Shown here piece after piece: positions 15,576 through 25,289 of a stretch of DNA of 64,000 bases. Numbering within the stretch: position 1 is the stretch's first letter; each line of letters opens with the position of its first letter. A model generated the notes under the pieces. It made no database searches. It was not told the origin of the DNA and saw nothing but the letters and a program-made list of their open reading frames with translations. This DNA is from Paraburkholderia panacisoli (GTDB taxonomy: Bacteria; Pseudomonadota; Gammaproteobacteria; Burkholderiales; Burkholderiaceae): positions 310,001-374,000 of the forward strand of contig NZ_VTUZ01000003.1 in NCBI RefSeq assembly GCF_008369935.1, given 5' to 3'. The position numbers and the translations under genes are program-made.

Positions 15576-17057
15576 ATGAAACTCGTCAAACGTGCAAGCG
15601 TGGCCGTCGCCCTGGCGGCTGCGTGGTTCATGGCAGCGGGGCATGCGCTCGCTGCAGAAGATTTCCATGGCGTCACCATCAATGTGATGACGTTCGTGGG
15701 TCCGCAAATCGCGGAGCCGCTGCAGCGCCGTGCGCCTGACTTCGAAAAGCTCACGGGTGCCAAAGTCAACATTCTGACCGTGCCGTTCTCCGACTTGTAC
15801 CAGAAGCTGCTGACCGATTGGGCCTCCGGTACGAACTCGGTCGACGCCGCGGTGTTCGCCCCGCAATGGATGGTCGACTATACGAAGGGCGGCTTTCTCG
15901 AGGACCTGTCGGCGCGCGTCGCCCAAGATCCGGCGCTGAAGGAAGACGACGTCATGCCGTTCTTTCGCGATTTTTCGCAGCGTTTCAATGGCAAGACCTA
16001 TCTGGTTGCGCTCGACGGCGATTTTCAGATGGTTTACTACCGGACCGACATTCTGAAACAGCTCGGCAAGCAGCCGCCGAGAACCTGGGACGACTACCTG
16101 GACATCGCGAAGGCAGCGAACGGCAAGGTATTCGGCGGCGACGGCAAACCGGTTGCGGGTTCCTGTATTTCGAAGAAGCGCAACGCGCAGGCGTACTGGG
16201 CGATCATCTCGATTGCGGGTGGCTACATCCAGTCGAAAGGGACGGCGCAAGGAGCCTTCTTCGATCCGGTCAACTTCAAGCCGCTCGTCAACAATGATGC
16301 GTTCAAGGCCGCGCTGAACGTCTACAAGGAATCGACCCAATACGGGCCGCCGAACGAAATCAATCTCGACGTCGGCGATACGCGCAGCGCCTTCATTTCA
16401 GGACACTGCGCGCTGACGCTCGACTGGGGTGACGTCGGCGTGCTGGCGATCGACCCGAAGCAGTCGAAGGTGATCGACAAGGTCGGCGCGGTCATCCTGC
16501 CGGGTTCGACGAAGGTGTTGAACCGTGACACCGGCAAGCTGGTGGCGTGCGACAAGAGTACCTGCCCGTATGCGGTGGAAGGCGCCAACCATGCGCCTTT
16601 TGCAGCATTCGGCGGGTGGTCCGGCGGGATCAATGCCAAGGCCAACCCCAAGGTGAAGGATGCAGCCTACGCGTTTCTCTCGTACATGAGCCAGCCTGCT
16701 CAATCGAATATTGACGTGACGATCGGTGCGACCGGTTTCAATCCGTATCGCCGATCGCAGTTCACGGACATGTCGATCTGGAGGAAGTCCGGCATGAGCG
16801 ACGCGGCGGCGGCCTCCTACCTCGGCGCCATCAAGGCCAGTCTGCAAAGCCCGAATATGATCATCGATCTGCGTATCCCGCAGAACCAGCGCTACGAGCA
16901 AGTCGTACTGGATACCGCGGTGGCGCGGTTTCTCGCGGGGGAACTTGATGCCGACGCCACCATGAAGGCGATCCAGACAGGCTGGGATGAAATTACCGAT
17001 GAGCTTGGAAAGGACGGCCAGTTGAAGGCCTACAAGGCGTCGATCGGCGCCAAATAG
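15576..17057 (+). CDS. ABC transporter sugar-binding protein (family 1)
   Basis: A 493-residue protein with a signal peptide ending near GHALAAEDF. The AAAAAA-ATG start has a GGAGGAG ribosome site. Motifs such as APDFEKLTGAKVNI, YYRTDILKQLGKQPP and TWDDYLDIAKA are typical of periplasmic family 1 carbohydrate-binding proteins. It is longer than the usual 410-430 residues. It precedes two permease genes and an ATPase gene in the same direction, giving a complete importer. The sugar is unknown; the setting suggests products of the fuco/galactosidases. Confidence 0.92.
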   Translation: MKLVKRASVAVALAAAWFMAAGHALAAEDFHGVTINVMTFVGPQIAEPLQRRAPDFEKLTGAKVNILTVPFSDLYQKLLTDWASGTNSVDAAVFAPQWMVDYTKGGFLEDLSARVAQDPALKEDDVMPFFRDFSQRFNGKTYLVALDGDFQMVYYRTDILKQLGKQPPRTWDDYLDIAKAANGKVFGGDGKPVAGSCISKKRNAQAYWAIISIAGGYIQSKGTAQGAFFDPVNFKPLVNNDAFKAALNVYKESTQYGPPNEINLDVGDTRSAFISGHCALTLDWGDVGVLAIDPKQSKVIDKVGAVILPGSTKVLNRDTGKLVACDKSTCPYAVEGANHAPFAAFGGWSGGINAKANPKVKDAAYAFLSYMSQPAQSNIDVTIGATGFNPYRRSQFTDMSIWRKSGMSDAAAASYLGAIKASLQSPNMIIDLRIPQNQRYEQVVLDTAVARFLAGELDADATMKAIQTGWDEITDELGKDGQLKAYKASIGAK

Positions 17058-17144
17058 CCGCATGCCGCGCCGGTGCGGCAACTGGCGCCGCTTCCGGAGA
17101 GGCGATGACGAACGACGTCTGAGCGTCGTTCGTCTGCCGTAACG

Positions 17145-18317
17145 ATGACACGAGACTGGCTCATGCAATCTTCGTCGCACGTTTCGTCACCTGCTTCACA
17201 GCGACGCGCGTCGCGCAGATCATCCGTTGTCAACTGGCTGGATCGTCAGGCTCCCTACGTGTTCGTGCTGCCGGCCGTGCTGCTCATTCTCGGCTTTTCG
17301 ATCTTTCCGCTAGTTGCGTCCGCCTATCTGTCGTTGATGCGGTTCTCGCTCGGCGAGGGCGGCTACGAACTGAAGTTCGTCGGCATGCGCAACTACGTGA
17401 GGCTTTTCAGCGGCAGCCAGCAATTTCACTTTGTCGGTGTATTCCGGCCGCCTGGCATGATTAGCCTCTCGGTGATGGTCGCTGCCGCGCTCGCTACAGG
17501 CTGGTGGCTCCTCAGTTACCTGCGCGGCAGGCATCGCTCTGTCGTCGGCGGCATCGGCCGGCTGATCGCTGCTGCGTCCTTGCTGGCGGTGGTGTGGCTT
17601 GCCGCCAATACGGTCGGTCACGGCGGCGCGCTGGGCAGCCTGATGGTGACGCTCTTTTACGTGGTGTTCGGCGTGGCGCTGCAGTTCCTGCTGGGTCTCG
17701 GGCTCGCCTACCTGTGCACGTTGCCGCTCAAGGGCGGCCGATTTTTCCGGATTCTGTTCTTCCTGCCGCTGATGGTGACACCCGTTGGCATCGCGTACAT
17801 GTTCCGCATGATGGCGGATACCGCAGTTGGCCCGCTTGCGCCGGTTTGGGCGTGGCTTGGGCTGGGGCAGATCTCGTGGGCGGCGGACCCGTGGCTTGCG
17901 CGCATCGTGGTCATCATCGGGGATACCTGGCAGTGGGTGCCTTTCATGCTTCTCGTTTTGCTGGCCGCGCTGGAAGGCACCTCGCGTGACCAGATCGAGG
18001 CCGCGCAACTCGATGGCGCGTCGAACTGGCGGATCTTTCGCGACGTGACCTGGCCGTCGATCGCGCCGGTCGCCGCGAGCGCGGTGCTGATTCGCCTGAT
18101 CGAAGCGTTCAAGGTGGTCGACCTGCCGAACGTGCTGACCAATGGCGGCCCCGGCATTGCGACAGAATCAATGACACTGCACGCATTCATCGAGTGGCGC
18201 ACGCTGAATCTCGGCGGCGCGTCGGCCGTCGCCTACATGTTGTTCTTCGTATCGACGATCGCGTGCGTGTCATTTTTTCAACTCGTCGTGCGGCGCGCGA
18301 GAGGGGGGCAATCATGA
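17145..18317 (+). CDS. Carbohydrate ABC transporter permease (MalF/UgpA type), enlarged
   Basis: A 390-residue inner-membrane protein. The core permease part carries the ATPase-docking EAA loop EAAQLDGASNWRIFRDVTWP. Between the first membrane helix and the core there is an added part of about 100 residues with two extra hydrophobic segments (MISLSVMVAAALATGWWLL and LIAAASLLAVVWLAANTV), so the protein is longer than usual MalF-like permeases of about 300. Its stop overlaps the next start (ATGA). ATG 17145 and ATG 17163 are both possible starts. Confidence 0.9.
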   Translation: MTRDWLMQSSSHVSSPASQRRASRRSSVVNWLDRQAPYVFVLPAVLLILGFSIFPLVASAYLSLMRFSLGEGGYELKFVGMRNYVRLFSGSQQFHFVGVFRPPGMISLSVMVAAALATGWWLLSYLRGRHRSVVGGIGRLIAAASLLAVVWLAANTVGHGGALGSLMVTLFYVVFGVALQFLLGLGLAYLCTLPLKGGRFFRILFFLPLMVTPVGIAYMFRMMADTAVGPLAPVWAWLGLGQISWAADPWLARIVVIIGDTWQWVPFMLLVLLAALEGTSRDQIEAAQLDGASNWRIFRDVTWPSIAPVAASAVLIRLIEAFKVVDLPNVLTNGGPGIATESMTLHAFIEWRTLNLGGASAVAYMLFFVSTIACVSFFQLVVRRARGGQS

Positions 18318-19345
18318 TCCGGCGCCTCTTTGTTCCCGCACGGCTCGATGAGCTCGCCATCGGCACCCGGGTGATTGCCTACGGCCTGCTTGGCCTATGG
18401 ACGCTGGTCGTATTGTTTCCGTTGTACTGGATGGCGATCACGTCGTTCAAGCTACCTATCGACGTATCGAACGGGCCGGCCTACGTGCCATTCATCGACT
18501 TCAAGCCGAGTCTCGACGCTTGGCATTACATCTTCGTCGACCTCGGGCCGGACACGTTTCGTCCCTACGTGAATTCGCTGATCATTGCGACGTTCTCCAC
18601 GGCTGCCGCCGTGTTCCTGGGCTCGATAGCGGCTTACGCCCTCGCGCGCATCGAGTACAGGCCGCCCGTCGCGGCGGTGGGTCTCGGCGTCCTGATGCTG
18701 GCCGTGGTGGTGGCCGCCGTCGGCTGGGGCGGTGTGGACCTGCGGATCGCAGTGGCCGTGTGTGGCGCGCTCTTTTTCCTGCTGCTGCGCCCGATCATCC
18801 GACGCGCAAGGCGCCATTTCGCCAACGACGACATTCTCTTCTGGATTATTTCTCAACGCATCTTGCCGCCGGTCGTCACGGTGATCCCGATCTACCTGAC
18901 CTTCAAGAGCATCGGGTTGCTCGACACCCGGACCGCGCTGATCATCACCTATGCGACAGCGAATGTGCCGATTGTCGTCTGGCTGATGTTCGATTTTTTC
19001 GCCAGCGTGCCGAAAGAAATCGAGGAGAGCGCACAGATCGACGGCGCGACACGCTTTGCCATCCTGTTTGGCATCGTGGTCCCGCTCGTCGCGCCGGGTA
19101 TCGTGGCGACAGGCCTGCTCGTGCTGATCCTCTCCTGGAACGAGTATCTGTTCGCGCTCTTTCTGTCGACGGCCAACGCGCAAACCCTGCCACTTCTCGT
19201 CGCCGCGCAGAACGCCACGCGGGGGCCGCAGTGGTGGAACATGTCGGTGCTGATTCTGATCATGATCCTGCCGGTGATGCTGCTCACGCTCACGCTACAG
19301 CGCTTCATCGTCAAAGGCATTCTCGTGGGAGCGGTCAAAGGATGA
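18314..19345 (+). CDS. Carbohydrate ABC transporter permease (MalG/UgpE type), enlarged
   Basis: A 343-residue inner-membrane protein starting at the ATG that overlaps the preceding stop. The EAA loop reads EIEESAQIDGATRFAILFGIVVP. As in its partner, an unusual hydrophobic insert is present (VGLGVLMLAVVVAAVGW and AVAVCGALFFLLLRPII) between the early helices and the FWIISQRILPP segment, where normal MalG proteins have only a few residues. It pairs with the upstream permease to form the membrane channel. Confidence 0.9.
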   Translation: MIRRLFVPARLDELAIGTRVIAYGLLGLWTLVVLFPLYWMAITSFKLPIDVSNGPAYVPFIDFKPSLDAWHYIFVDLGPDTFRPYVNSLIIATFSTAAAVFLGSIAAYALARIEYRPPVAAVGLGVLMLAVVVAAVGWGGVDLRIAVAVCGALFFLLLRPIIRRARRHFANDDILFWIISQRILPPVVTVIPIYLTFKSIGLLDTRTALIITYATANVPIVVWLMFDFFASVPKEIEESAQIDGATRFAILFGIVVPLVAPGIVATGLLVLILSWNEYLFALFLSTANAQTLPLLVAAQNATRGPQWWNMSVLILIMILPVMLLTLTLQRFIVKGILVGAVKG

Positions 19346-20460
19346 ACGACATGGAGACGCAGGCGCCACGCACGTCGCATTTCGCGAGCTCGACGGTGCC
19401 GCATTCGAAGAGCGTCTCGCTGCGCAACGTCAGCAAGACCTTCGGAGACACGCGCGTACTGCACGACCTGTCACTGGACGTTCATGCCGGCGAGTTTCTT
19501 GTCCTTCTCGGCGAATCTGGTTGCGGTAAGACGACCGCGTTGCGCATCATCGCGGGACTCGAATCGGCGAGTGAGGGGCGCATCTACGTCGGCGACAATG
19601 ACGTGACACAGCAACTGCCGCGCGATCGTGATGTTGCGATGGTATTTCAGTCCTACGCGCTGTATCCGCATAAGACGGTGTTCGAGAACATTGCTTACCC
19701 GCTGATCGTGAGAAAGCGCGCGAAGGCCGAGATCGATGCGGCGGTGCGCGAGGTGGCGGCGAGCGTTCATCTTGAACCGCAGCTCGACCGGTATCCGCGT
19801 CAGTTATCGGGCGGCCAGCGGCAGCGCGTCGCGCTCGCTCGCGCCATTGTTCGCCGCCCCGCGGCGTTTCTGATGGACGAACCGCTGTCGAACCTTGATG
19901 CGAAGCTGCGCGGCCATATGCGTGCCGAACTCAAGCACATGCAGCATGAACTCGGTGTCACTACGATCTACGTCACACATGACCAGATCGAGGCAATGAC
20001 CCTTGCGCATCGTGTTGCGCTGATCGACAAAGGCGTGCTGCAACAACTCGACGCCCCAGCGCGCATTTATTCGGACCCCGCCAATCTGTTCGTCGCGGGC
20101 TTCATTGGTTCGCCGCCAATGAATTTTCTGCGCGGCACGCTGACGAACAACCGCTTCGAGTCGGAAGGCATGGCGCTGGTTGCGGACGTCAATCATCATG
20201 GGGAGGCGGTGCTTGGCGTGCGTCCTGAAGACTGCATGCTCGTCACCGCGGCTGATGGTGAGTTCCGGGGACACATCTATTCGGTCGAATTGATCGGCGA
20301 TCACTCGCTCGTCACGCTGAACGTCGGAGAGCAGCAGATAGTCGTCAAGGTGTCGAACATGTTTGCTGGAGAGATCGGCACGGAGGTCGGCCTGCGGGCG
20401 AGCCGCGAGCGTGTTTATTTCTTCGACCAGAGTTCGGGCCTGCGTATCCGGCAGCGCTGA
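19342..20460 (+). CDS. ugpC: Carbohydrate ABC transporter ATPase (MalK/UgpC type)
   Basis: A 372-residue ATPase. Walker A is GESGCGKTT, the Q-loop follows at VFQSYALYPHKT, the signature is LSGGQRQR and Walker B is AAFLMDEPLSNLDAK. The H-loop is TIYVTHDQIEAMT, and a C-terminal TOBE/regulatory domain includes GVRPEDCML. The ATG at 19342 overlaps the permease stop, so all four importer genes form one operon. It powers uptake of the same sugar. The symbol ugpC is a family label rather than proof of substrate. Confidence 0.93.
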   Translation: MNDMETQAPRTSHFASSTVPHSKSVSLRNVSKTFGDTRVLHDLSLDVHAGEFLVLLGESGCGKTTALRIIAGLESASEGRIYVGDNDVTQQLPRDRDVAMVFQSYALYPHKTVFENIAYPLIVRKRAKAEIDAAVREVAASVHLEPQLDRYPRQLSGGQRQRVALARAIVRRPAAFLMDEPLSNLDAKLRGHMRAELKHMQHELGVTTIYVTHDQIEAMTLAHRVALIDKGVLQQLDAPARIYSDPANLFVAGFIGSPPMNFLRGTLTNNRFESEGMALVADVNHHGEAVLGVRPEDCMLVTAADGEFRGHIYSVELIGDHSLVTLNVGEQQIVVKVSNMFAGEIGTEVGLRASRERVYFFDQSSGLRIRQR

Positions 20461-20589
20461 GTGTTGCCGGACGCGGGCAGCGGATTGACCCAGATTGGCG
20501 CGATGAGGAAACCGAAGTCGCTCGGCGGTGGGTATCGGCTTCTCGTTGAACAATCCGATGCTGTCATTGCCGGGTCGCTGGTCGGAGAG

Positions 20590-21040
20590 CGTGGTGATCG
20601 TGCCGGGTTACGGTCTTGCCGTGGCGCGCGCAGCATGCACTAAAGGAACTGACCGACAAGCTCGTGGAAAAGGGCATCGACGTGCGGTACGCGATTCACC
20701 CGGTTGCCGGGCGGATTCCGGAGCCCATGAACGTGCTCGTGGCCGAAGCGGACGTGCCGTATGAAATCGTCCACGAGATGGAGGACATCAACAGCGAGTT
20801 CGGCCAGATCGATGTGGTGCTGGTGCTCGGCGCGAACGACGTGGTGAATCCGGCGGCGAAGACGGACCCGACATGCCGATTGCCGGCATGCCAATTCTGG
20901 AAGCGTACAAGGCCCGCACGATCATCGTGAACAAGCGTTCGATGGCGGCAGGTTACGCTGGGCTCTACAACGAGCTGATCTATATGGTGTTCGGCGACGC
21001 GAAGAAGGTTGTCGAAAACATCAAGAAGGCGGTGGATTGA
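20590..21040 (+). pseudogene. pntB: NAD(P) transhydrogenase subunit beta, C-terminal remnant
   Basis: The NADP-binding end of PntB is readable in three frames: VVIVPGYGLAVARA, then AQHALKELTDKLVEKGIDV through GANDVVNPAAKTDP, then PIAGMPILEAYKARTIIV to the true end VVENIKKAVD. Frameshifts lie near 20632 and 20868. The membrane part and the pntA genes are missing. This is a displaced, decayed fragment of a housekeeping gene, and an intact copy is expected elsewhere. Confidence 0.88.
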
Positions 21041-21523
21041 TCTGCATGCGTGTCGCTACGCTGGAGTCACGGAGCCGGGGTCTGGCATGTTTCGTGTCGA
21101 CCGTTCTTTTGGTGCCGTACTCAGCGCAAGTCGCGCGCAAACTCATGGTCGGCGTCGTCTCGCGTGATTAACACCTCCGACGGTGTCGCGATATGAAGGT
21201 CAAGGTTGCCCCGGACCGTACGGAGCGAGTACCGGCGGCGAACTCCGACAAGCCCTTTCGGGCTGTGGCGAGGCCCTCCGGTTGGGCGAATGGGTTGGAT
21301 TGGTGCAGTGCAACAATCAATGTTATAATGTCAAGCTGTGGTTTCCGTGCGCTGTTTTCTCGCGCTGTTCCAACCGGCCCGCTCATGCAAGCAGGCCGCG
21401 TCTCTTGCTCGTTGCGATCTACAACTCGTGCTCGCCTGCAGCCGTCAATGTCGTGGCTCGCCGGCCGCAGTGCGGGTAGCCGCTGGTCTCGCTATCGCCG
21501 GGCAAGCCTGTCCAGGAGAATGT
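21041..21523 (+). promoter_or_regulatory. Upstream region of the RpoD-like gene with a TATAAT box
   Basis: About 480 bases without a credible gene. A perfect TATAAT lies at 21324-21329, with no strong -35 box at the expected place. It is about 195 bases before the sigma factor start, which allows a long leader. AGGAG at 21514-21518 serves as the ribosome site. Confidence 0.45.
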
Positions 21524-23524
21524 ATGGCACGTTTTGATCGGGAAGACTCAGGGCCAAAGACCGTCGCATCCGCGCCGAAGGCTGCGGGCCGACGCGCAGT
21601 GAAGGGCAAGGCTACCGCAGCCTTGCTGTCGATCGACGCGGTGTCCACCGCGTTGCAGGACGAAGAGCGGCAGCGTCAGATGCGCGCACTCATCCAGTTG
21701 GGAAAGGAGCGCGGCTACCTGACTCACGCCGAAATCAACGATCACTTGCCGGACAACTTCGCGCAGACCGCGGCCATCGAAACCATTGTCGGTACCTTCA
21801 ATGACATGGGTGTAGCGGTCTACGAGCAGGCGCCCGACGCGGCGACGCTGTTCCTGAACGATGCCGCGCCGGCAGCCGTGTCGGACGACCAGGCCGATGA
21901 AGAAGCGGAAGTCGCGCTTTCCACGGTCGATTCCGAATTCGGGCGCACGACCGATCCCGTGCGGATGTACATGCGTGAAATGGGCGCGACCGAATTGTTG
22001 ACTCGCGCGGGCGAGGTTGAGATCGCAAAGCGCATCGAAGACGGCCTTCACGAAATGATTCAGGCGATTGCGGCCTGCCCGGCGACTGTCTCCGCGATCC
22101 TTGCGAGTGCGGAGCAGATCGAAGCCGGTGAACTGCGCATCGACGAACTGGTCGACGGTCTCAATGAAGACTCCGCAGCAGCCGGGCTGTCGGTGTCGGA
22201 CTCCGCTGACACACCGGATATCGACACGGACATCGCCGATGACGACGGGCAGGGCGATGACGACAGCGAAGTCGAGGAGGGGAACCCGGCGAAGGCGAAC
22301 GAAGCGCGGCTGAAACAGCTCACGAGCGACAGCCTTGCGATATTTGCTCGAGTGCGCGAGCTGTTCGATCAGATTCCACGTGGTGACGCCGCGCAAGGCA
22401 AGGGGCAGGTTGCCTTCGCACGCATATGCGAAGCAATCCAGCGCGAACTGGCGCCAATTCGCTTCACAGCACGAGCCATCGATCGGCTGTGCGACGATGT
22501 TCAGCAACAGGTCGCGCAGGTGCGTGCGGTCGAGCGGCGCATTTTACAGATTGCCGTTGACCGGTGCGGGGTGCCGCGCGAGACGTTCATCGAGTCGTTT
22601 CCGGGGCACGAAACCGATCCTGGCTGGACCAAACGCACGGCCGCGGCGTCGCGCGAGTATGGAGCCGCGCTCGAACGCAGTCTGCCCGCCATTCAGGCCG
22701 AACAGCAAAAGCTGATCGATATCGAAGCAAACGCGATCCTGCCGCTGCAACAGTTGAAGAAGATCAACCGGCAGATGATGGCGGCCGAGTCGAAGATGCG
22801 GCAGGCGAAGCGCGAGATGATCGAGGCCAACCTGCGTCTCGTGATCTCCGTCGCGAAGAAGTACGTGAACCGCGGCATGCATTTTCTCGATCTGATTCAG
22901 GAAGGCAACATCGGCCTGATGAAAGCCGTCGACAAATTCGAATATCGACGCGGCTGGAAGTTTTCGACCTACGCAACGTGGTGGGTGCGGCAAGCCGTCA
23001 CGCGTTCGCTTGCGGATCAGGCGCGCACGATTCGCGTGCCGGTACATATGATCGAGTCGATCAACAAGCTCAACCGGATTTCGCGCGAGATTCTGCAGCA
23101 GACCGGACGCGAGGCTCATCCTGCGGCGCTGGCCCAGCGCATGGAACTGCCGGAAGAGAAGGTTCGCAGTATGTTGAAGGTCGCCAGGCAACCCGTGTCG
23201 CTCGAAACACCGGTGGGCGAGGACGCCGACGCGACGCTTGGCGATATGATCGAAGATCCAATGGCGGCATCGCCCGCGGACGCGGCCGTGCATGCGAGCC
23301 TGCGCGCCGCGATCGATGACGCGCTCGATGCGCTGTCGCCGCGTGAGGCGAAGGTGCTGAGAATGCGTTTTGGGATCGATACCGCGTCGGACTATACGCT
23401 CGAGGAGTTGGGCAAACAGTTCGACGTGACGCGCGAACGGATTCGGCAGATCGAAAGCAAGGCGATGCGAAAACTGATGCACCCGAGTCGCGCCGACAAG
23501 CTACGGCAATTTCTCGATCATTGA
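21524..23524 (+). CDS. rpoD: RpoD-like sigma-70 factor (accessory copy)
   Basis: A 666-residue group 1-type sigma factor. Region 1.1 is at about residues 45-105 and region 1.2 begins at [19 protein letters not shown] long non-conserved region includes an acidic stretch [18 protein letters not shown]. Region 2 is at about 430-515 ([37 protein letters not shown]). Region 3 follows, and region 4 reads [13 protein letters not shown] and [16 protein letters not shown]. All promoter-binding parts are intact. The setting among mobile and decayed genes suggests a paralogue beside the chromosomal rpoD. The start follows AGGAG. Confidence 0.9.
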   Translation: MARFDREDSGPKTVASAPKAAGRRAVKGKATAALLSIDAVSTALQDEERQRQMRALIQLGKERGYLTHAEINDHLPDNFAQTAAIETIVGTFNDMGVAVYEQAPDAATLFLNDAAPAAVSDDQADEEAEVALSTVDSEFGRTTDPVRMYMREMGATELLTRAGEVEIAKRIEDGLHEMIQAIAACPATVSAILASAEQIEAGELRIDELVDGLNEDSAAAGLSVSDSADTPDIDTDIADDDGQGDDDSEVEEGNPAKANEARLKQLTSDSLAIFARVRELFDQIPRGDAAQGKGQVAFARICEAIQRELAPIRFTARAIDRLCDDVQQQVAQVRAVERRILQIAVDRCGVPRETFIESFPGHETDPGWTKRTAAASREYGAALERSLPAIQAEQQKLIDIEANAILPLQQLKKINRQMMAAESKMRQAKREMIEANLRLVISVAKKYVNRGMHFLDLIQEGNIGLMKAVDKFEYRRGWKFSTYATWWVRQAVTRSLADQARTIRVPVHMIESINKLNRISREILQQTGREAHPAALAQRMELPEEKVRSMLKVARQPVSLETPVGEDADATLGDMIEDPMAASPADAAVHASLRAAIDDALDALSPREAKVLRMRFGIDTASDYTLEELGKQFDVTRERIRQIESKAMRKLMHPSRADKLRQFLDH

Positions 23525-23915
23525 ACCACGGACCCTGGCGTCGGCGTGTCGTGTTGTTTCAGCGCCGCTCGCGGGTCCCTCGGCGTTCTTCACTCGGGCG
23601 GGGGTAGTAGGCCCAACGCTGGCATAGGGCGCCTACGATTCGGCTGGCCGACATTGTTTGCTGCATATCACCGCGAAGCTGATCTCTTACGGATAGACGT
23701 CACAAGTCAGCCTCGCGGAGGTGGTGGGTCGGGAACGGCAATAGCAGAACGGTACGACAGTTCGACCGCGCGGGTAGTTCGCTTCTTCAAGCATGGCGCT
23801 CACGGCCGGTCAAGGACGGATTCCGCAGGTGATTCTTCGCGCGCACCGGGTCCAGGCTTACCTCGATGCGCTTCATGCGTCATGACAGAATGGGTCGTGG
23901 CACGCTACCGCCGAC
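23525..23915. other. Intergenic region between convergent genes
   Basis: The sigma factor gene and the minus-strand gene at 23916 converge here. I see no gene, no clear terminator hairpin with a T-run and no repeat in these 390 bases. Confidence 0.5.
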
Positions 23916-25289
23916 TCACAACAGAACCGCCTGCTGCAAAAGTTCCAGAGCCTTCAATTCGTCCAATCGACCGGTGCGTGCCTTACCTGCCAGCGTCTTA
24001 AGCAATGCTTCCGCGATCGGTTCGATACCGTGAAGGTTGTCCAGGCTCGTCGCGGAAGCGATGGGGAGCGGCACCGCGCGTCGCTGCGGTATTGCTGCGG
24101 CTGGGAGCGACAGAAGGGTTGCCGGAACGTCGCCATCACTTTCTTCAGGTGAGCGACCGGCAGGCTCGTCGGGGGCATCAGTTACATGATCTTCCGGGCT
24201 GACGGCGATCGTCTCTTTCTCTGCTGCGACATCCGCCGACAGAGGTGAGGAGCTTTGCTGATCGCCGAGGACGCCCGCACGGGCGCGCCGCGTGCGCGCC
24301 TCCCCATCGGCGGGTTTGCCTGGCACGCCATCCTTCGTTGCAGCCGCGAGCGGCTCGTGTTGTTCAACGGATGCACGCCCGCGCGAAGCAGGGGTAAGCA
24401 AATGCGACACCGACTCTGGGATCTCGGCTTCGGAGCGCGGCGTGTCCAACCAGCCAGTTGGCAAACCAAGTTGCTCCGTGAAACGGTTTGCTTCGACACT
24501 GTCCATGCGTTTCTTTCCATATAGCCGATGGGCCATGTTGGAGCCGCTCATCGCCATGACTACACCAAGTCTTGCTTTCGATCCGTTGCGAGCCGTGAGG
24601 ACGTGGAGGTTAGCGCGTCGAATGTCTTCTACCACGGCGCTGTCGTCCAATGCCAGCGGTTGCTGCTGGGTCGTTTCATGAGATGTTCTGTCTTTTGAAG
24701 ACGAACCTTTCCGCAGCGCATGGGGCTTAGGCTGTTCGGCCATCTCGCTTCGACTATTCCGGACGGCCTTGGGTGACCCGCCAGTTGCTCTCTTTGGCAT
24801 TTGCGCTTCCTCGAACAAACTATCTTTATGAAATGGTTGTTGGCCACCGTGCACGGCGGAAGCCGATTCAAGTGTTTCAGGCATTACTTCTGATTCGTCG
24901 TCTGTTCGGACGAAGTCGAGCGGTGCTTTCAGGCGGGCAATGGTTTCGGCCGCGAGCGCAGGATTGGGCTGGTCGAAGAAGCCATGCGGCAGCCCAAGTG
25001 TGGTTTCCATATGAAAGGCGGTCTCGGGAGTGAACCTCTCGCCCTTCATCAGTTCAGCCACGCGCGTCATGTTCGATTCGAGTCCTAACGCGATATTCTC
25101 TGCACCCACCGCATCGACCAGAAACTGAAACGAGCGTGTTTTGAAAATCGACGCAGTCTGGGCGGAGTCTCGAGGAGGTGCCTTCACGTACGGTTGTCCC
25201 GGCCGGTTGGAGGGAGATTTTTGTACGTGGCGAGGTTGGCGCTGGCCGATGTCCCGAGAACCCGCATATCGTCCGCGGGCTTGACTCAT
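23916..25289 (-). CDS. Protein with two related HTH-like segments, function unknown
   Basis: A protein of 457 residues if started at the ATG 25289, which has GGAG nine bases ahead; the ATG at 25304 lacks such a site. Two segments look alike. One near residues 50-105 includes ALGLESNMTRVAELMKGER and LGLPHGFFDQP. The other, near 225-285, includes GSNMAHRLYGKKRMD and LGLPTGWLDTP. Both resemble a short Cro/C1-type helix-turn-helix followed by a conserved turn. The rest is low-complexity and probably disordered. DNA binding is an inference; no enzyme motif is seen. Confidence 0.75.
   Translation of the reverse strand: MSQARGRYAGSRDIGQRQPRHVQKSPSNRPGQPYVKAPPRDSAQTASIFKTRSFQFLVDAVGAENIALGLESNMTRVAELMKGERFTPETAFHMETTLGLPHGFFDQPNPALAAETIARLKAPLDFVRTDDESEVMPETLESASAVHGGQQPFHKDSLFEEAQMPKRATGGSPKAVRNSRSEMAEQPKPHALRKGSSSKDRTSHETTQQQPLALDDSAVVEDIRRANLHVLTARNGSKARLGVVMAMSGSNMAHRLYGKKRMDSVEANRFTEQLGLPTGWLDTPRSEAEIPESVSHLLTPASRGRASVEQHEPLAAATKDGVPGKPADGEARTRRARAGVLGDQQSSSPLSADVAAEKETIAVSPEDHVTDAPDEPAGRSPEESDGDVPATLLSLPAAAIPQRRAVPLPIASATSLDNLHGIEPIAEALLKTLAGKARTGRLDELKALELLQQAVLL

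Noticed and set aside
14750..15772. Minus-strand open frame of 340 codons
   Set aside because: It is antisense to the GntR gene and the start of the sugar-binding protein gene, both of which have clear family motifs.
18397..19341. N-terminal extension of the MalK-type ATPase frame
   Set aside because: It is a shadow of the second permease gene; the ATPase homology starts after 19342.
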